Shown here one piece after another: positions 7,382-9,401 of a DNA stretch of 9,401 nt. Below the pieces are notes generated by a model. It saw only the letters and a program-made list of their open reading frames with translations, made no database searches and was not told the DNA's origin. A program made the translations under genes and the position numbers. Positions within the stretch are counted from its first letter, which is position 1. Each line of letters starts with the position of its first letter. This stretch comes from CAVPRW01 sp046727435 [NCBI: bacterium] (GTDB taxonomy: Bacteria; Tectomicrobia; Entotheonellia; J063), in NCBI GenBank assembly GCA_046727435.1, contig JBKPCR010000489.1, positions 1 through 9,401 of the forward strand. The letters are read 5' to 3'.

Positions 7382-7434
7382 TAGATGGATGTACAACCCA
7401 GGCTGTGCTCGTGCGTCACTATGAGGAACACACA

Positions 7435-7686
7435 ATGGGAACCCGGCAGATCGTGATCAACGTCCCAGATAAGGTGCTACTAGCTACCAAAAGTGATGAG
7501 GCCACCTTTGCGCGTGAGGTGGCGATGCTCGCAGCCATCAAGCTGTATGAGCTCGGCCGTTTGTCATCTGGCCGGGCGGCCGAACTCGCTGGCATACCCC
7601 GCATGGAGTTCTTGCTGGCTCTGCAGCGCTACAAGGTTCTTCCCCTGGCAGCAGAGCTGGATGACCTAGATCGCGGCCATGCCTGA
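7435..7686 (+). CDS. UPF0175-family antitoxin
   Basis: An 83-residue protein of the UPF0175 family, small helical proteins usually encoded directly before DUF3368 PIN toxins and taken to be their antitoxins. Residues 5-12 (QIVINVPD) form the typical first strand. Residues 28-62 contain the family core: FAREVAMLAAIKLYELG, then LSSGRAAELAGIPRMEFL, which has helix-turn-helix character and may bind the operon promoter. The frame is open further upstream to 7294, but that segment runs through repeat copy A, while AGGAA (7424-7428) 6 bases before the ATG at 7435 fixes the start. It overlaps the toxin gene by 8 bases, so the two are translationally coupled. The antitoxin role rests on family and gene order. 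Confidence 0.88.
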   Translation: MGTRQIVINVPDKVLLATKSDEATFAREVAMLAAIKLYELGRLSSGRAAELAGIPRMEFLLALQRYKVLPLAAELDDLDRGHA

Positions 7687-8233
7687 TGCCATTAGCAATA
7701 CCTCACCGCTTCTCTACCTATACCGGATCGAGGCACTAATGTGGCTGGATGCCCTCTTCGGCGAAGTATGGATGACAAACGCCGTGGCCCATGAGTTGGC
7801 AGAGGGCCGACGACAAGGCTACAATGTGCCTGATCCGGACACCTACCACTGGTTGCGTCGTATGGAACCACGGGCACTTCCTTCAGAATGGCTCTCTCTG
7901 GATTTAGGACTAGGCGAACTAGCTGCCATGGCCTTAGCGTTGGAAAATCCGGCGCATGTTGTGCTCCTCGATGACGCTCTAGCACGCCGTGTTGCCCAGG
8001 CGGCCGGCCTCACGGTTTGGGGGACACTCAAAGTGCTACTTGAAGCCAAAGCGCAAGGTTTGACCGCACGCATTACTCCGTTCGTCGATCGACTTGCTGA
8101 CAGTGGTATGTGGCTCTCACAGGAGATACGACGTCGTATCCTGACCCTGACTGAAATGACTGATCAGGGTACAAGGCCAGTGAGGCAGACCATGAAAGTA
8201 AGTACGCTCTTCGCTTCTCAAGAACCCACGTAG
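7679..8233 (+). CDS. DUF3368 PIN-domain toxin
   Basis: A 184-residue PIN-superfamily protein of the DUF3368 type. ISNTSPLLYLYRI (5-17) is the hallmark N terminus, with Asn where VapC proteins have Asp. E39 in VAHELAEG, E80 in LGLGELAAMALA and D98/D99 in LLDDALARRVA supply the other acidic site positions. T116 in WGTLKVLLEAKAQGL matches the family's G-T-L segment. The fold should end near residue 155-160; the last 25 or so residues (DQGTRPVRQ onward) look like a non-family tail, perhaps read-through into spacer after loss of an earlier stop. The start overlaps the UPF0175 gene by 8 bases. Predicted to be an RNase toxin neutralised by its partner; activity is inferred. The pair differs in family from the other TA module in the window. 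Confidence 0.88.
   Translation: MPDAISNTSPLLYLYRIEALMWLDALFGEVWMTNAVAHELAEGRRQGYNVPDPDTYHWLRRMEPRALPSEWLSLDLGLGELAAMALALENPAHVVLLDDALARRVAQAAGLTVWGTLKVLLEAKAQGLTARITPFVDRLADSGMWLSQEIRRRILTLTEMTDQGTRPVRQTMKVSTLFASQEPT
8125..8140. repeat. 16-base perfect palindrome inside the 3' part of the DUF3368 gene
   Basis: GATACGACGTCGTATC is a perfect 16-base palindrome, and allowing a two-base insertion the symmetry extends to CAGG/CCTG-like flanks. It lies in codons for EIRRRI. A further 7-base inverted repeat follows, ACCCTGA (8144-8150) with TCAGGGT (8164-8170), close to the point where the family-type protein would normally end. It may be coincidence of codons or a former transcription-end structure. 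Confidence 0.35.
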
Positions 8234-8322
8234 AAAGGGAGGAACGATCGTAAAGCAATTCGATGCACCACGCATGCCCACAGGGCCAAGCCGCTGAGTG
8301 CTGGCGCGGCTGGCGAGGGGCT

Positions 8323-8413
8323 TGCGGACCGACCCCAGGCACGGGACCCCGTGAGATGACGGCTGGGGGCATGGAGGGTGCGCACACGAGTAACGGCAAC
8401 GGCCGTGTGAATT
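8323..8413. repeat. 91-base direct repeat, copy B (right of the UPF0175-DUF3368 module)
   Basis: Partner of the copy at 7258-7348, gap-free, same orientation, 1065 bases away. Its hairpin arms CACGG (8340-8344) and CCGTG (8349-8353) keep pairing where copy A has CGCGG/CCGCG, a G-C to A-T compensating change. A second stem, CACACG (8383-8388) with CGTGTG (8404-8409), is perfect here and has one mismatch in copy A. It occupies much of the 258-base gap between the convergent toxin and aldolase genes; nothing else recognisable lies in that gap. Confidence 0.8.
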
Positions 8414-8491
8414 GTGCTCCGTGCGACCTCTGACCGGCGGAACCACTTTCGCTTCGCTTATGTTCGTAGGTGATCCTCTTACTGGGCGCTT

Positions 8492-9268
8492 CTACTTCAC
8501 GGCGTGTAGCCTCGTCGCAGCCTCCATGATCCCTCGGCGCAGGATCTCCACTTCGCTGGAGTAGCAGATGATCTTCGCCCCGGCGCGGATCCACTGCTCG
8601 CCCTGCTCGATCGAACCCACCAGCATTGACACATCCTTACTGTGTCGCCTGGCCGCCTCGATCAACCGCGTGCGGTAGTCATCAATCACCTTGCCCTGGT
8701 CCGGCGTGCCAAACACCCCGAGTTCCTGGGCTAGGTCGGACGGGCCCAGCGTCACGGCGTCTATCCCTGGCACTCCCATGATCGCATCGATGTTGTCGAA
8801 GGCCTGTTGCGACTCGAACATAATCGCCAGATGAATCTGGGCGTTGAGGAAGCGCTGGGTCTCACCCACAGGGCCAGTCTCATAGTCGGTATGATTGCCG
8901 ATGCCGGCCATGCCCCGCAGCCCATCTGGCGCGTACAGACTGGCGTTCACCACCTCCTGAGCGATCTCCGGCGTGTCCACCTGCGGCACATGCAAGCTCC
9001 AGACCCCCGCGTCAAGGAGCCGCGTGATCCACTCGCGGTTGCCCTGCGGCGGACGCACCGTCAGGGTGAAATCCATCGCCCTGGCGAGCAGCGCCATGGT
9101 GGACAACGTCTCTATCGAGGGTGAGGCGTGCTCCATGTCAAATCGGGCAAAGTCCAGGCCAGCGGACTTCATCAGTCGGAGAATAGCGGGGTTACGCACC
9201 ATATTGATCCAGACGCCGACCTGTGTCTCGCCGCGCGCCAATGCCTGCTTCATGGAGTTGCTTTGCAT
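8492..9268 (-). CDS. HpcH/HpaI-family aldolase/citrate lyase-like protein
   Basis: A 258-residue cytosolic (beta/alpha)8-barrel of the HpcH/HpaI family, class II metal-dependent enzymes that cleave or form bonds to pyruvate or related 2-keto acids. The catalytic His is H47 in FDMEHASP, the carboxylate-binding Arg is R72 in TVRPP, and the metal ligands are E152 in MFESQQAF and D178 in LGPSDLA. The segment LHVPQVDTPEIAQEVV (92-107) matches the family's central strand and helix. Length is standard. An in-frame ATG exists at 9334, but the ATG at 9268 is preferred because AGGAGG lies upstream and family homology begins shortly after it. It stands alone on the minus strand, convergent with the toxin operon, so the natural substrate is not indicated; 2-keto-3-deoxy acid or 4-hydroxy-2-keto acid aldolases are typical relatives. 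Confidence 0.9.
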   Translation of the reverse strand: MQSNSMKQALARGETQVGVWINMVRNPAILRLMKSAGLDFARFDMEHASPSIETLSTMALLARAMDFTLTVRPPQGNREWITRLLDAGVWSLHVPQVDTPEIAQEVVNASLYAPDGLRGMAGIGNHTDYETGPVGETQRFLNAQIHLAIMFESQQAFDNIDAIMGVPGIDAVTLGPSDLAQELGVFGTPDQGKVIDDYRTRLIEAARRHSKDVSMLVGSIEQGEQWIRAGAKIICYSSEVEILRRGIMEAATRLHAVK

Positions 9269-9278
9269 GGTTCTCTCT

Positions 9279-9284
9279 CCTCCT
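9279..9284 (-). promoter_or_regulatory. Shine-Dalgarno that fixes the aldolase start
   Basis: AGGAGG on the minus strand ends 10 bases before the ATG at 9268 and is followed by GAGAG. No comparable site precedes the in-frame ATG at 9334, so the shorter protein is favoured. Confidence 0.6.
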
Positions 9285-9340
9285 GGGTGAGCAGTGACAA
9301 TTGGCCAGTTTTGTGCGTCTTTTACCATGGACAAATGACC

Positions 9341-9366
9341 AGAGGCAAGGCCAAAGAGGCAAGACC
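9341..9366. repeat. Short tandem repeat, 14-base period
   Basis: AGAGGCAAGGCC (9341-9352) and AGAGGCAAGACC (9355-9366) match at 11 of 12 positions with a 2-base spacer, in the upstream region of the aldolase gene. It could be a pair of regulator half-sites on one face of the helix, or chance. Confidence 0.25.
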
Positions 9367-9401
9367 GCAGTCTGGCCTCACACCTGGCTCAAGGTCAGGA
9401 G

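Noticed and set aside
7294-7434. Upstream extension of the UPF0175 protein
   Set aside because: It translates the repeat and the leader hairpin, and a well-placed ribosome site supports the ATG at 7435.
7079-7435. Open frame on the minus strand covering repeat copy A, with a partly similar frame (PQPSS-type text) over copy B at 8117-8446
   Set aside because: The frames overlap known genes, the peptides are Pro/Arg/Ser low-complexity, and similarity is no better than the DNA repeat itself predicts; no known domain.
7258-8413. Composite transposon or insertion sequence flanked by the 91-base repeats
   Set aside because: No transposase, no terminal inverted repeats and no target-site duplication could be seen; the repeats are direct and 77% identical, too diverged for a recent insertion.

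Overview
The window is GC-rich bacterial chromosomal DNA with intact metabolic genes, two separate PIN-nuclease toxin-antitoxin (TA) modules and eroded spacer DNA. The mix suggests a large, repeat-tolerant environmental or symbiont genome: tandem thiamine-diphosphate (ThDP) enzymes, an HpcH/HpaI-type aldolase, a BT1-like transporter, a decayed sulfatase, and DUF104 and UPF0175/DUF3368 TA families. A Tectomicrobia/Entotheonella-like or other deep-branching origin is a guess from gene style only. No rRNA, tRNA, CRISPR array or intact transposase was seen.

Layout. Positions 101-3521 (+) hold two consecutive paralogous ThDP-dependent enzymes of the acetolactate synthase/benzoylformate decarboxylase superfamily, probably an operon and possibly subunits of one enzyme. 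After a 309-base gene-free gap, 3831-4746 (-) holds a three-gene defence/stress-type array transcribed leftward: a DUF104 antitoxin, a VapC-like PIN toxin and a HigA-like XRE regulator with no HigB partner. A 254-base spacer rich in inverted repeats follows. Positions 5001-6683 (-) encode a 12-14-helix BT1/MFS-type transporter.

Positions 6684-7434 have no intact gene. They hold a degraded sulfatase remnant (+), the first copy of a 91-base repeat, and a likely promoter and leader hairpin. Positions 7435-8233 (+) are a second TA module, a UPF0175 antitoxin overlapping a DUF3368 PIN toxin. The second copy of the 91-base repeat (77% identical, same orientation, no gaps) lies just after it, so the module is bracketed by direct repeats. 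Positions 8492-9268 (-) encode an HpcH/HpaI-family aldolase with all expected catalytic and metal residues.

How the parts relate. The ThDP pair, the aldolase and the lost sulfatase are catabolic functions acting on keto acids or organic sulfate esters. Whether they share a pathway cannot be told here. The two TA modules belong to different antitoxin families but both use PIN RNases. The most unusual items are the structured direct repeats around the second TA module, the mixed DUF104-PIN-XRE array, and the ThDP pair in which both cofactor motifs read GDA rather than GDG.
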